From JAULUH01 sp032111745 (GTDB lineage Bacteria > Chloroflexota > Anaerolineae > JAAEKA01), in assembly GCA_032111745.1 (NCBI GenBank), contig JAULUH010000143.1:1-10132 (forward strand): 10,132 nucleotides of DNA, given 5' to 3'. The notes beneath the pieces are model-generated. The model ran no database searches. It saw nothing but the letters and a program-made list of their open reading frames with translations, and had not been told where the DNA came from. Below, in pieces: positions 1-7,354 of the stretch (the stretch's first letter is position 1; each line of letters starts with the position of its first letter). Position numbers and translations under genes: made by a program.

Positions 1-1
1 G

Positions 2-1183
<1,182 letters not shown>

Positions 1184-1223
1184 CCGGTCCGGTAGCACAC
1201 ATTCCGCCCAAACCCGCGGCGCT

Positions 1224-1251
1224 TTGCCTGCGCCATCACCTATGTTACAAT
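1224..1251 (+). promoter_or_regulatory. Extended -10 sigma70-type promoter for the coiled-coil gene
   Basis: TTGCCT (1224-1229) and TACAAT (1246-1251) are separated by 16 bp, and a TG dinucleotide at 1243-1244 gives an extended -10 (TGnTACAAT). The -35 matches consensus at 4 of 6 positions and the -10 at 5 of 6. Transcription would start about 1258, some 34 nt before the ATG at 1292. It lies in the only gap between the dehydratase gene and the next frame. A start here would make the downstream gene its own transcription unit. Confidence 0.55.
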
Positions 1252-1291
1252 CAAGCCGTATCAACCATGGGAGGGAGGATCACGAGGACCT

Positions 1292-1645
1292 ATGGCGTTC
1301 ACGGAAAAGGATCTACAAGATCTCAAGCTTGCTCTAGCACAACACCCCGAGTGGCGGGCTGAATTGCGCCGGCTCGTGCTGACCGACGAGCTGCTGGCCC
1401 TGCCGCAGCTCATGCGGGAGCTGGCTCAGGCTCAGGCACGCACCGAGGCCAGGGTCGAGGAGCTGGCCCAGGCCCAGGCGCGTACCGAGGCCGAGATCCA
1501 TAGATTGGCGGAGGCCCAGACCCGTACTGAGGAGACTGTGCATCTTATCGCCAATCGGCAGAACCAGATGCGCGGCGACTTGCTGGCCATGCGCTACGCC
1601 GGCCACGCTTACGCCTATTTCGGACGCGTGCTGCGGCGAGTGTAG
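1292..1645 (+). CDS. N-terminal coiled-coil fragment (117 aa) made if the TAG is read as stop
   Basis: This is the part of the interrupted gene that would be translated normally. Residues 1-43 form an amphipathic helical region containing AQHPEWRAELRRLVLTDELL. Residues 44-85 are three 14-residue repeats of the LAQAQARTEAxxxx type, with hydrophobic residues at coiled-coil spacing. Residues 86-117 lead into the segment that normally joins the C-terminal domain. A peptide ending at 117 would be coiled coil without its globular partner, so it could be inert or could act as an oligomerisation-interfering fragment. No function is known to me for this family. Confidence 0.6.
   Translation: MAFTEKDLQDLKLALAQHPEWRAELRRLVLTDELLALPQLMRELAQAQARTEARVEELAQAQARTEAEIHRLAEAQTRTEETVHLIANRQNQMRGDLLAMRYAGHAYAYFGRVLRRV
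1421..1546 (+). repeat. Three tandem 42-bp repeats encoding 14-residue coiled-coil units
   Basis: The units are 1421-1462, 1463-1504 and 1505-1546. They encode LAQAQARTEARVEE, LAQAQARTEAEIHR and LAEAQTRTEETVHL. The first two are very similar at DNA level and the third is more diverged, as expected for in-frame slippage or duplication followed by drift. Fourteen residues equals two heptads, so copy number can change without breaking the coil. Confidence 0.85.
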
Positions 1646-1660
1646 GTCTTTCTCCCTACA
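1641..1660 (+). other. Perfect 6-bp hairpin containing the in-frame TAG
   Basis: TGTAGG (1641-1646) is the exact reverse complement of CCTACA (1655-1660), with an 8-nt pyrimidine-rich loop. G1640 and T1661 could add a G-U pair in RNA. The internal TAG (1643-1645) sits in the 5' arm. There is no following T run, so it is not a typical intrinsic terminator. It may be chance. Confidence 0.4.
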
Positions 1661-1666
1661 TCCAGC

Positions 1667-2014
1667 TTGCCGGGAGAGCTTGAAGACCTCTTGGAGCAAC
1701 ACCTCACCTCAGACGAGTTGGAAGAGGTGTTCTTGCTGGACCTGCTGGCCCGCGGCCGCTCCCGGCCCACGTTGCCTCCTGCAGACCAGGAGGTCTGGGT
1801 CGCCCTAGAGGTCTCGGCCGTGGTCGACCGGGGAGATGTGGAGCACGCCGATCGCCGCGCTGCGCTCCTGCGCAAAGCCGGCCTGCGCGCCATCCCGGCT
1901 GTGGCCGGCGAGGGCATGACCCAGGGGGCCACGGAGTTGCTGCAAGACCTGCCGGTGGTCATGATCCTCGACGGCCGCAGCGAAGGCTGGCGCCAGGCCC
2001 TGGCCGCCATCTAG
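1667..2014 (+). CDS. C-terminal fragment of the interrupted gene, putative degenerate nuclease-fold domain
   Basis: The open frame after the internal TAG resumes immediately (VFLPTSSLPGELEDLL). The first possible restart is a TTG at 1667, with no Shine-Dalgarno sequence in front, so independent translation is doubtful. The domain shows alternating predicted strands and helices. An acidic LLDLL and the strand WVALEVSAVVD have the layout of D...ExK in PD-(D/E)XK folds, but the Lys position is Ser, so nuclease activity is not supported. It ends at TAG 2012-2014, which overlaps the stop of trmB on the other strand (CTAG, 2011-2014). Confidence 0.4.
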   Translation: MPGELEDLLEQHLTSDELEEVFLLDLLARGRSRPTLPPADQEVWVALEVSAVVDRGDVEHADRRAALLRKAGLRAIPAVAGEGMTQGATELLQDLPVVMILDGRSEGWRQALAAI

Positions 2015-2760
2015 CCCATCTTCACAAACCCCATCACCCAGTACGGCCGCCCAATCCGCCGGCAATAGGCCTCCCGCCGCGTCGGTGGATCGGCCGCGAA
2101 ATCCGCCACCAGCCCGGGATCCGCCGCGGCAAAGCCGCCATGCTCGCCGACGACCTCCTCCACCAGCCGCGCATAGCCCTCCACGTCGCTGCGCACGTGC
2201 AACAAGCCGCCGGGAGCCAGCAGCCCATACACCTGCTCCACAAAGGGGGCCCGAAACAGGCGCTTGGCGTGATGGCGTCGCTTCCACCACGGATCCGGGT
2301 ACAGCACGTGGACCACGTCTACCCGCCCCTCTACCCCCAGTTGGCCCAGCGCCCAGCGCGCATCGTCGTCGCCGATCCACAGGTTCTCCAGCCCCTCCCC
2401 CGCGATCTGCTCCATCACAGCCCGGCACAGCTCCCGCTTCACCTCGAAGCCCAGGAAGTGCCGCCCAGGCTGGGCCGCGGCCCGGCCCACGAGGAACTCG
2501 CCGCTGCCGAAGCCGATTTCGACCTCCAGCGGCCGCCCGCCCAGGAACCGCTCCAGCCGCGCCCGCTTGGCCGGGGAGATGTCGATCAGCCGGAAGTAAG
2601 GCTCCTCCTCGGGGATGGGCCGCCAGCGCACGTGCGCCGGCCGCTTCGTGGGATCGCCGCCGATCAGCCCGCGTCCCTCATCATAGCCCTCGTCATCCTT
2701 CTCTTGCCGGGCAGGATCGACCTCGAAATCGTCCCGCCCCACCCGCATCTGTCGCTCCAT
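2011..2760 (-). CDS. trmB: tRNA (guanine-N7-)-methyltransferase TrmB
   Basis: This SAM-dependent enzyme makes 7-methylguanosine at position 46 of the tRNA variable loop and acts in the cytoplasm. With the ATG at 2760 the protein is 249 residues, close to the family's usual length. The SAM-binding motif EVEIGFGSGEFLV is at about 79-91. The TrmB signature YPDPWWKRRHHAKR is at about 154-167. The strand LAPGGLLHVRSD is at about 181-192. The C-terminal substrate segment PPTRREAYCRRIGRPYW is at about 225-241. The open frame continues upstream to 3099, but that part is translated repeat and promoter DNA with no family similarity, and the promoter at 2811-2838 lies inside it. An ATG at 2748 is an alternative start. 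AGAAGG a few bases before 2760 is a weak ribosome site. An acidic tail at 10-35 precedes the conserved domain. It is a single-gene unit, convergent with the interrupted gene. Confidence 0.95.
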   Translation of the reverse strand: MERQMRVGRDDFEVDPARQEKDDEGYDEGRGLIGGDPTKRPAHVRWRPIPEEEPYFRLIDISPAKRARLERFLGGRPLEVEIGFGSGEFLVGRAAAQPGRHFLGFEVKRELCRAVMEQIAGEGLENLWIGDDDARWALGQLGVEGRVDVVHVLYPDPWWKRRHHAKRLFRAPFVEQVYGLLAPGGLLHVRSDVEGYARLVEEVVGEHGGFAAADPGLVADFAADPPTRREAYCRRIGRPYWVMGFVKMG

Positions 2761-2810
2761 GTGCCCTTCTATCCTCTGGCCAGACTCGGCTGGCCGCTGC
2801 CGTACTGTCC

Positions 2811-2838
2811 AGTATACCTCTAGCCTCCCCGATGGCAA
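2811..2838 (-). promoter_or_regulatory. Sigma70-type promoter for trmB
   Basis: On the minus strand, TTGCCA (2838-2833) and TATACT (2816-2811) are 16 bp apart. Each hexamer matches consensus at 5 of 6 positions. Transcription would start about 2804, leaving a leader of roughly 44 nt before the ATG at 2760. This supports the short trmB start and argues against a longer protein reading through this DNA. Confidence 0.6.
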
Positions 2839-2891
2839 GAGGCCTACCCCACCCTGGCAGGGCCTTTCAAGAGTCACAAACACGGCACGCT

Positions 2892-2994
2892 TGTCACCCT
2901 GAGCGGGTCTTGCACGCAACTTGCGCAACGCCGAATCACCAGCGAAGGGTCTCGGCATGCGATGGGAGATGCTTCGGCGGACCTCAGCATGACA
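2892..2994. repeat. About 100-bp dispersed palindromic element with imperfect terminal inverted repeats
   Basis: TGTCACCCTGAG (2892-2903) pairs with CTCAGCATGACA (2983-2994) at 10 of 12 positions. Inside are GCGAAGGGTCTCGG (2942-2955) and GAGATGCTTCGGCGGA (2966-2981), word forms I know from non-coding dispersed repeats in Chloroflexota and some other phyla (TGTCATnCTGAGC...GCGAAG..TCT...CTCAGnATGACA). No open frame in it resembles a protein. It sits between the divergent promoters of trmB and the kinase gene. Whether it is a MITE-like mobile element or a REP-like repeat cannot be settled from one copy. Confidence 0.6.
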
Positions 2995-3039
2995 CTCACA
3001 AGGACTGCTGCAATATTCGTTGTGCCTCCGCCCCTCTCC

Positions 3040-3088
3040 CTTCGTGCCCATCGCGCTTCGTGCCTTCGCGGCCCTTCGCGTTATCGTG
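3040..3088. repeat. Degenerate TTCGYG-rich short tandem repeat
   Basis: Three related units of about 16-17 bp follow each other: CTTCGTGCCCATCGCG, CTTCGTGCCTTCGCGGC and CCTTCGCGTTATCGTG. Similar CTTCGTGnCCTTCGTGG strings occur as non-coding dispersed repeats in many high-GC environmental genomes (from memory). With the neighbouring palindromic element it explains why frames through this region look open but have no protein-like sequence. Confidence 0.4.
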
Positions 3089-3109
3089 TTCCAAACCACT
3101 TCATGTCAC

Positions 3110-3138
3110 TTGCCCCGTGCCATCAATTGGGATAAGAT
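3110..3138 (+). promoter_or_regulatory. Weak candidate promoter for the hybrid kinase operon
   Basis: TTGCCC (3110-3115) and TAAGAT (3133-3138) are 17 bp apart, each matching consensus at 4 of 6 positions. It is the best-placed pair upstream of the ATG at 3170 and would give a leader of about 25 nt. The match is modest, and an alternative sigma factor or activator-dependent promoter is equally possible. Confidence 0.3.
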
Positions 3139-3150
3139 GGATTCGGTACC

Positions 3151-3158
3151 AGAGGAGG
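3151..3158 (+). promoter_or_regulatory. Strong Shine-Dalgarno fixing the kinase start at 3170
   Basis: AGAGGAGG lies 11 nt before the ATG at 3170. The in-frame alternatives, ATG 3137 and the far upstream start at 3020, have no comparable site. The start at 3170 also places a clean positively charged, hydrophobic signal segment at the N-terminus. Confidence 0.7.
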
Positions 3159-3169
3159 TCGTCACGCGT

Positions 3170-6100
3170 ATGATCACCCGGCGCTCAGGCAGCAGTGGGC
3201 GAGGCCGGCCGCGCAGCGTGGCCCGGCTCGCCTTTGCCCTGCTTCCCATTCTGGCCATCACCGCCTGCGTTCCCCTCGCCCCCTCCCCGGCCGGCCCTGG
3301 CAGCACACCGGCGGCCACGAGCATCGCCGCGCGAGCCCCTGAGGAACCTGCATCTCCCCCGCCTATCCCCTGGCCTCTAGAGGCTCAGGGCCGCACCGTC
3401 GCCTTCGAGCACCTGACCCCCGACGATGGGCTATCCCAGAGCGTCGTCGCCGGCATGCTCCAGGACGACCAGGGCTTCCTCTGGCTGGCCACCCAGGATG
3501 GCCTGAACCGCTACGACGGCTACCAGTTCAAGGTCTTCAAGCACGACCCGGGCGATCCCGACTCCCTCAGCAACAACTTCATCCTGTCCATAGATCGAGA
3601 TCCTTCCGGGCAGCTCTGGATCGGCACCAACGGCGGTGGGCTCAACCGCTACGACCCCCAGACCGGCACCTTCACCCACTATCTACACGACCCCGCCGAT
3701 CCTGCTAGCCTGAGCGAGAACGCTGTCTCCGCCGTGTTCGCCGACCAGGCCGGCGTAGTCTGGGCCGGCACTGCCAACAGCGGCCTGAACCGGCTGGACC
3801 CGGCCACGGGGCAGGTTACCCGCTACCGGCATGACCCCGCCGATCCCCATAGCCTCAGCGGCGACGAGATCGTCGCCATCGCGCCGGGCCCGGACGCCAG
3901 CCTGTGGGTGGCCACGGTGCATGATGGGCTGAACCTGTTGGATCCTCTGAACGGCCAGGCCATCCGCTACCGCCATGACCCCGCTGATCCCCAGAGCCCT
4001 GGCAGCGATGCGCTGCAGAGCCTCTACGTCGACCACCAGGGCACCCTCTGGGTGGGCACCGCCGACGCTGGCCTCAATCGTTTCGACCCGCAAACCCAGA
4101 GCTTCGTCCGCTACCCTGTTGACCCTGCCGACCCTGTCGCCCTGGCTCACCCCTGGGTCTACGCCATGGCCGAGGACCGGTCGGGCCGCTTCTGGATCGG
4201 CACCTATGGTGGCGGCCTGCAGACGCTGGACCGCCAGAGTGGCCAGTTCGCCCGCTACCAACATGATCCCTCCAATCCCCAGAGCATCGCCAGCGACCAG
4301 GTCTGGTCCATCTTCGAGGACAGCGCCGGTGTGCTCTGGTTCGGCACCTTCGGCCGCGGGGTCGATCGCTTCGATCCCTACCGGCAGAAGTTCCTGCTGC
4401 TGCGGTCTGACCCGGACAACTCCCAGGGCCTGGCCAGCAACCAGATTTGGGGCGTGTATCAAGACTCCCGGCAAAACCTGTGGGTCGGCAGCGACGACGG
4501 CTGGCTGAGCCGGCTGGACCTGCAGACCGGCCAGTGGCGGCGCTATCGCACCGGCGCCGACGACATCGTGTTCCGCATCGTCGAGGACCGGTACGGCACC
4601 CTGTGGGTCGGCACCAGCAGCGGCCTCTACCGCTTCGACCCCCAGGCTGGCACTTTCGAGGCCCTCGATACGCCATCGCTGGTGCTTTCCATCTACGAAG
4701 ACCACCAGGGCCAGCTGTGGGCCAGCACCGCCGAGGGCCTGGCCCTGGTCGACCGCGCCACCGGCGCCGTGCGCCTGTTTCAGCACGACCCCGCGGATCC
4801 CACCAGCCTTAGCGGCAACACCGTCAGCGCCATCGCCGAGGATGCGGAGGGCACCCTGTGGGTGGGCACCCTCAACGCCGGCCTCAATCGCCTGGACCGG
4901 GCCACCGGCCGCTTCCAGCGCTTTGCCAGCGATCCGGCCGATCCCACCGGCCTCGGCGACAACGCCATCGTCGCCATCCATCCTGCTGCGGATGGCACCC
5001 TGTGGCTGGGCACGTCCGCCGGCCTCAATCGCTTCGACCCGCAGACCGGGCGGGCGGTCGTCTACACCACGAAGGACGGCCTGCCCAACGACGTGATCTA
5101 CGCCATCCTGGAGGACGAGTCCGGGGACCTGTGGCTGAGCACCAACCGCGGGCTGTCCCGCTTCGACCCCCAGGCGCAGACCTTCCAGAACTACGACAAG
5201 GCGGACGGGCTGCAGGACAACGAGTTCAACCAGGGCGCGGCCTTTCGCCATGCCGATGGGCTGGTGTTCTTCGGCGGTATCAACGGCCTGAACGCCTTTC
5301 ATCCCGCCCAGGTGCAGGACAACCCCTTTCTGCCTCCGGTCGTGATCACCAGCTTCGAGATCGACCACGAGCCCGTGCCCACAGGTCCGGACTCGCCCCT
5401 GGCCCGCCCTATCGAGGTCACCCGGGAGATCGAGCTGGCCCCTGACCAGGATTTCTTCGACTTCGAGTTCGCCTCCCTGCACTTCTCTGCACCCTCAGAG
5501 AACCGCTACGCCACCATCATGGAGGGCCTGGAGGAGGACTGGAACGACGTCGGCGGCCAGCGCTTCGCCAACTACACCAATGTCCCGCCGGGCAGCTACA
5601 CCTTCCGGGTCAAGGCCACCAACGGCGACGGCGTCTGGAGCGACCAGCAGGCCGCCCTGAGCATCATCATCCCCCCGCCCTTCTGGCAGACCTGGTGGTT
5701 CCGCCTGCTGGCCGCGGCCGGGGTGATCGGCGCCGTGGCAGCCGTGTTCGCGGCCCGCATCCGGGTCATCGAGGGCCAGCGGCGGCGGCTGGAGGTGCTG
5801 GTGGACCAGCGCACCGGGGAGTTGCGGGACGCCATGCGGGAGCTGGAGCGCTCCAAGGAGGCCGCTGAGGCCGCCAGCCGGGCCAAGAGCACCTTCCTGG
5901 CCAACATGAGCCACGAGTTCCGCACCCCCCTCAACGCCATCCTGGGCTTCGTCCAGGTCCTGGCCCGCGACCAGCGCCTGGCGGACGACCAGCAGGAGAG
6001 CGTCCAGATCATCCGTCGCAGCGGCGAGCATCTCCTGGGCCTGATCAACGACGTGCTGGACATGTCCAAGATCGAGGCCGGGCGCACGGTGCTCAAGAAC

Positions 6101-7354
6101 GGCGACTTCGACCTGCACCGCATGCTCGAGGGCCTGGAGGAGATGTTTGCCCTGCGCGCCGAGCAGAAGGGCCTGGCCCTCACCCTCTCGTTGGCCCCCG
6201 CCGTGCCCCGTTTCGTCCACGGCGACGAGGGCAAGTTGCGCCAGGTGTTGATGAACCTGCTGGGCAACGCGGTCAAGTTCACCCCTCAGGGCCAGGTCGC
6301 CCTGCGCGTTGGCCCGGGCGAGCCGCCCGCGGGCCAGCCTCCTGCGTCCTGGATTTCATTCGCCGTGGAGGACTCCGGGCCGGGCATCGCGCCGGAGGAG
6401 CTGGAGCAGCTGTTCGAGCCCTTCGTCCAGTCCCAGAGCGGCCAGCAGGCCCAGGAGGGCACCGGCCTGGGCCTCTCCATCAGCCGCCAGTACGTCCGTC
6501 TCATGGGCGGCGAGATCGAAGCCCGCAGCGCCCCGGGCCAGGGCAGCGTGTTCCAGTTTGCCCTGCCGCTGCCGGCCGTCGACGTGCGCGACCTGGAGCG
6601 GCCGCCGTCCACCCGGCGGGTCGTGGGCCTGGAGCCGGGCCAGCCGGCCTACCGCATGCTGGTGGTGGACGACCAGGAGGCCAACCGCAAGCTGTTGCGC
6701 AACATGCTCACGGCCGTTGGCTTTGAAACCCGCGAGGCCGCCAACGGGGAGGAGGCCCTGCGCCTGTGGGAGGAGTGGCAGCCGCACCTGATCTGGATGG
6801 ACATGCGCATGCCTGTGATGGACGGCTACGAAGCCACCCGGCGCATCAAGGCCACCACCCGGGGCCAGGCCACCGTGATCATCGCGCTCACCGCCAGCGC
6901 GTTGGAGGAGGACCGGGCCATCATCCTGTCCGAGGGCTGCGACGACTACATGCGCAAGCCCTTCCAGGAGGAGGACCTGTTCGATACCGCCGCCCGCTTT
7001 CTGGGCGTGCGCTATGTCTATGAGGACGTGGCCGCTGCACCGGCCGGCCCAGAGGCCGAGGGGGTGCCCGGCCCGGCCGTAGCCGCCAGCGACCTGGTGC
7101 TGGTGGACCATCTGCGCCGGACCAGCCCGGCCTGGCGCGACAGCCTGGAGCGGGCCACCATCATGGGCGACCTCCAGGCGATCACCCGGCTGGTGGCTGA
7201 GGTGGCCGCCGCGGACCCCCTGCTGGCCGAGAGCATTGCCACCCTGGCCTCCGCGTACGAGCACGAGCGGATCCTCGACCTCAGCCACCGGGCCCGGCCC
7301 GGTGGACATCGCCCTGATGGAGCCGACGACCTTGCTGCCAACCCCATCCCCTGA
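3170..7354 (+). CDS. Hybrid sensor histidine kinase with double seven-bladed propeller, Y_Y_Y, HisKA, HATPase and REC
   Basis: This 1394-residue membrane sensor has the input architecture of Bacteroides hybrid two-component systems (HTCS). Residues 1-33 are a charged, then hydrophobic signal ending in a lipobox-like ITAC (C33). About 85-710 hold 14 LWxGTxxGLNRxDP blades, which fit two seven-bladed propellers outside the membrane. The Y_Y_Y domain is at about 720-840 and one membrane helix at about 842-864. A coiled linker leads to HisKA, with SHEFRTPLNAI and phospho-acceptor H915. The HATPase has its N box at N1033 and the motifs DSGPGIAP and GTGLGLS. The receiver has acidic pair D1167/D1168, phospho-acceptor D1211 and K1263. 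A helical tail at about 1305-1380 is common in hybrid kinases of this group. Unlike Bacteroides HTCS there is no AraC DNA-binding domain, so output must pass to a partner. The last 12 codons overlap the next gene, which begins with a receiver and is the likely target. The ligand is unknown; HTCS ligands are often oligosaccharides. Confidence 0.93.
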   Translation: MITRRSGSSGRGRPRSVARLAFALLPILAITACVPLAPSPAGPGSTPAATSIAARAPEEPASPPPIPWPLEAQGRTVAFEHLTPDDGLSQSVVAGMLQDDQGFLWLATQDGLNRYDGYQFKVFKHDPGDPDSLSNNFILSIDRDPSGQLWIGTNGGGLNRYDPQTGTFTHYLHDPADPASLSENAVSAVFADQAGVVWAGTANSGLNRLDPATGQVTRYRHDPADPHSLSGDEIVAIAPGPDASLWVATVHDGLNLLDPLNGQAIRYRHDPADPQSPGSDALQSLYVDHQGTLWVGTADAGLNRFDPQTQSFVRYPVDPADPVALAHPWVYAMAEDRSGRFWIGTYGGGLQTLDRQSGQFARYQHDPSNPQSIASDQVWSIFEDSAGVLWFGTFGRGVDRFDPYRQKFLLLRSDPDNSQGLASNQIWGVYQDSRQNLWVGSDDGWLSRLDLQTGQWRRYRTGADDIVFRIVEDRYGTLWVGTSSGLYRFDPQAGTFEALDTPSLVLSIYEDHQGQLWASTAEGLALVDRATGAVRLFQHDPADPTSLSGNTVSAIAEDAEGTLWVGTLNAGLNRLDRATGRFQRFASDPADPTGLGDNAIVAIHPAADGTLWLGTSAGLNRFDPQTGRAVVYTTKDGLPNDVIYAILEDESGDLWLSTNRGLSRFDPQAQTFQNYDKADGLQDNEFNQGAAFRHADGLVFFGGINGLNAFHPAQVQDNPFLPPVVITSFEIDHEPVPTGPDSPLARPIEVTREIELAPDQDFFDFEFASLHFSAPSENRYATIMEGLEEDWNDVGGQRFANYTNVPPGSYTFRVKATNGDGVWSDQQAALSIIIPPPFWQTWWFRLLAAAGVIGAVAAVFAARIRVIEGQRRRLEVLVDQRTGELRDAMRELERSKEAAEAASRAKSTFLANMSHEFRTPLNAILGFVQVLARDQRLADDQQESVQIIRRSGEHLLGLINDVLDMSKIEAGRTVLKNGDFDLHRMLEGLEEMFALRAEQKGLALTLSLAPAVPRFVHGDEGKLRQVLMNLLGNAVKFTPQGQVALRVGPGEPPAGQPPASWISFAVEDSGPGIAPEELEQLFEPFVQSQSGQQAQEGTGLGLSISRQYVRLMGGEIEARSAPGQGSVFQFALPLPAVDVRDLERPPSTRRVVGLEPGQPAYRMLVVDDQEANRKLLRNMLTAVGFETREAANGEEALRLWEEWQPHLIWMDMRMPVMDGYEATRRIKATTRGQATVIIALTASALEEDRAIILSEGCDDYMRKPFQEEDLFDTAARFLGVRYVYEDVAAAPAGPEAEGVPGPAVAASDLVLVDHLRRTSPAWRDSLERATIMGDLQAITRLVAEVAAADPLLAESIATLASAYEHERILDLSHRARPGGHRPDGADDLAANPIP

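Larger units (their letters stand above)
1292..2014 (+). pseudogene. Coiled-coil / putative PD-(D/E)XK-like protein gene interrupted by one in-frame TAG
   Basis: One continuous reading frame of 241 codons is broken only by TAG at 1643-1645 (codon 118). There is no frameshift: the sequence on both sides is in the same frame and both halves read as parts of one protein. The first half is helical and coiled-coil, and ends in RYAGHAYAYFGRVLRRV. The second half contains LEDLLEQHL, DELEEVFLLDLLARGR, VWVALEVSAVVDRGDVEHA and IPAVAGEGMTQGA. I recognise this arrangement from uncharacterised proteins common in Chloroflexota and cyanobacteria, whose C-terminal part may be a degenerate restriction-endonuclease-like fold. 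That fold assignment is inference. A purine-rich Shine-Dalgarno candidate at 1269-1278 (or GAGG at 1284-1287) precedes the ATG. The lack of any second lesion suggests a recent mutation or an assembly error. Readthrough or suppression is possible but unsupported, since neighbouring genes also end in TAG. Confidence 0.7.

Noticed and set aside
1218..1234. GGCGC/GCGCC hairpin after the dehydratase gene as a terminator
   Set aside because: The stem is only 5 bp, there is no T run after it, and it overlaps the -35 of the next promoter.
2761..3099. N-terminal extension of trmB to the upstream start at 3099
   Set aside because: This DNA holds the trmB promoter and the palindromic element, and the translated extension has no family similarity. 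The 249-residue form from 2760 has normal length.
3020..3169. 50-codon upstream extension of the kinase
   Set aside because: It translates repeat DNA; the strong Shine-Dalgarno at 3151-3158 and the signal segment fix the start at 3170.
2085..3173. 362-codon plus-strand frame opposite trmB
   Set aside because: The translation is Pro/Arg/Ala-rich noise opposite the conserved TrmB frame and continues through non-coding repeats.
3683..5482. 599-codon open frame on the minus strand through the propeller region
   Set aside because: It is antisense to a clear propeller-coding frame, has repetitive Val/Gly/Ala-rich sequence that mirrors the blade repeats, and lacks any recognisable domain. Long antisense frames are expected in repeated high-GC DNA.
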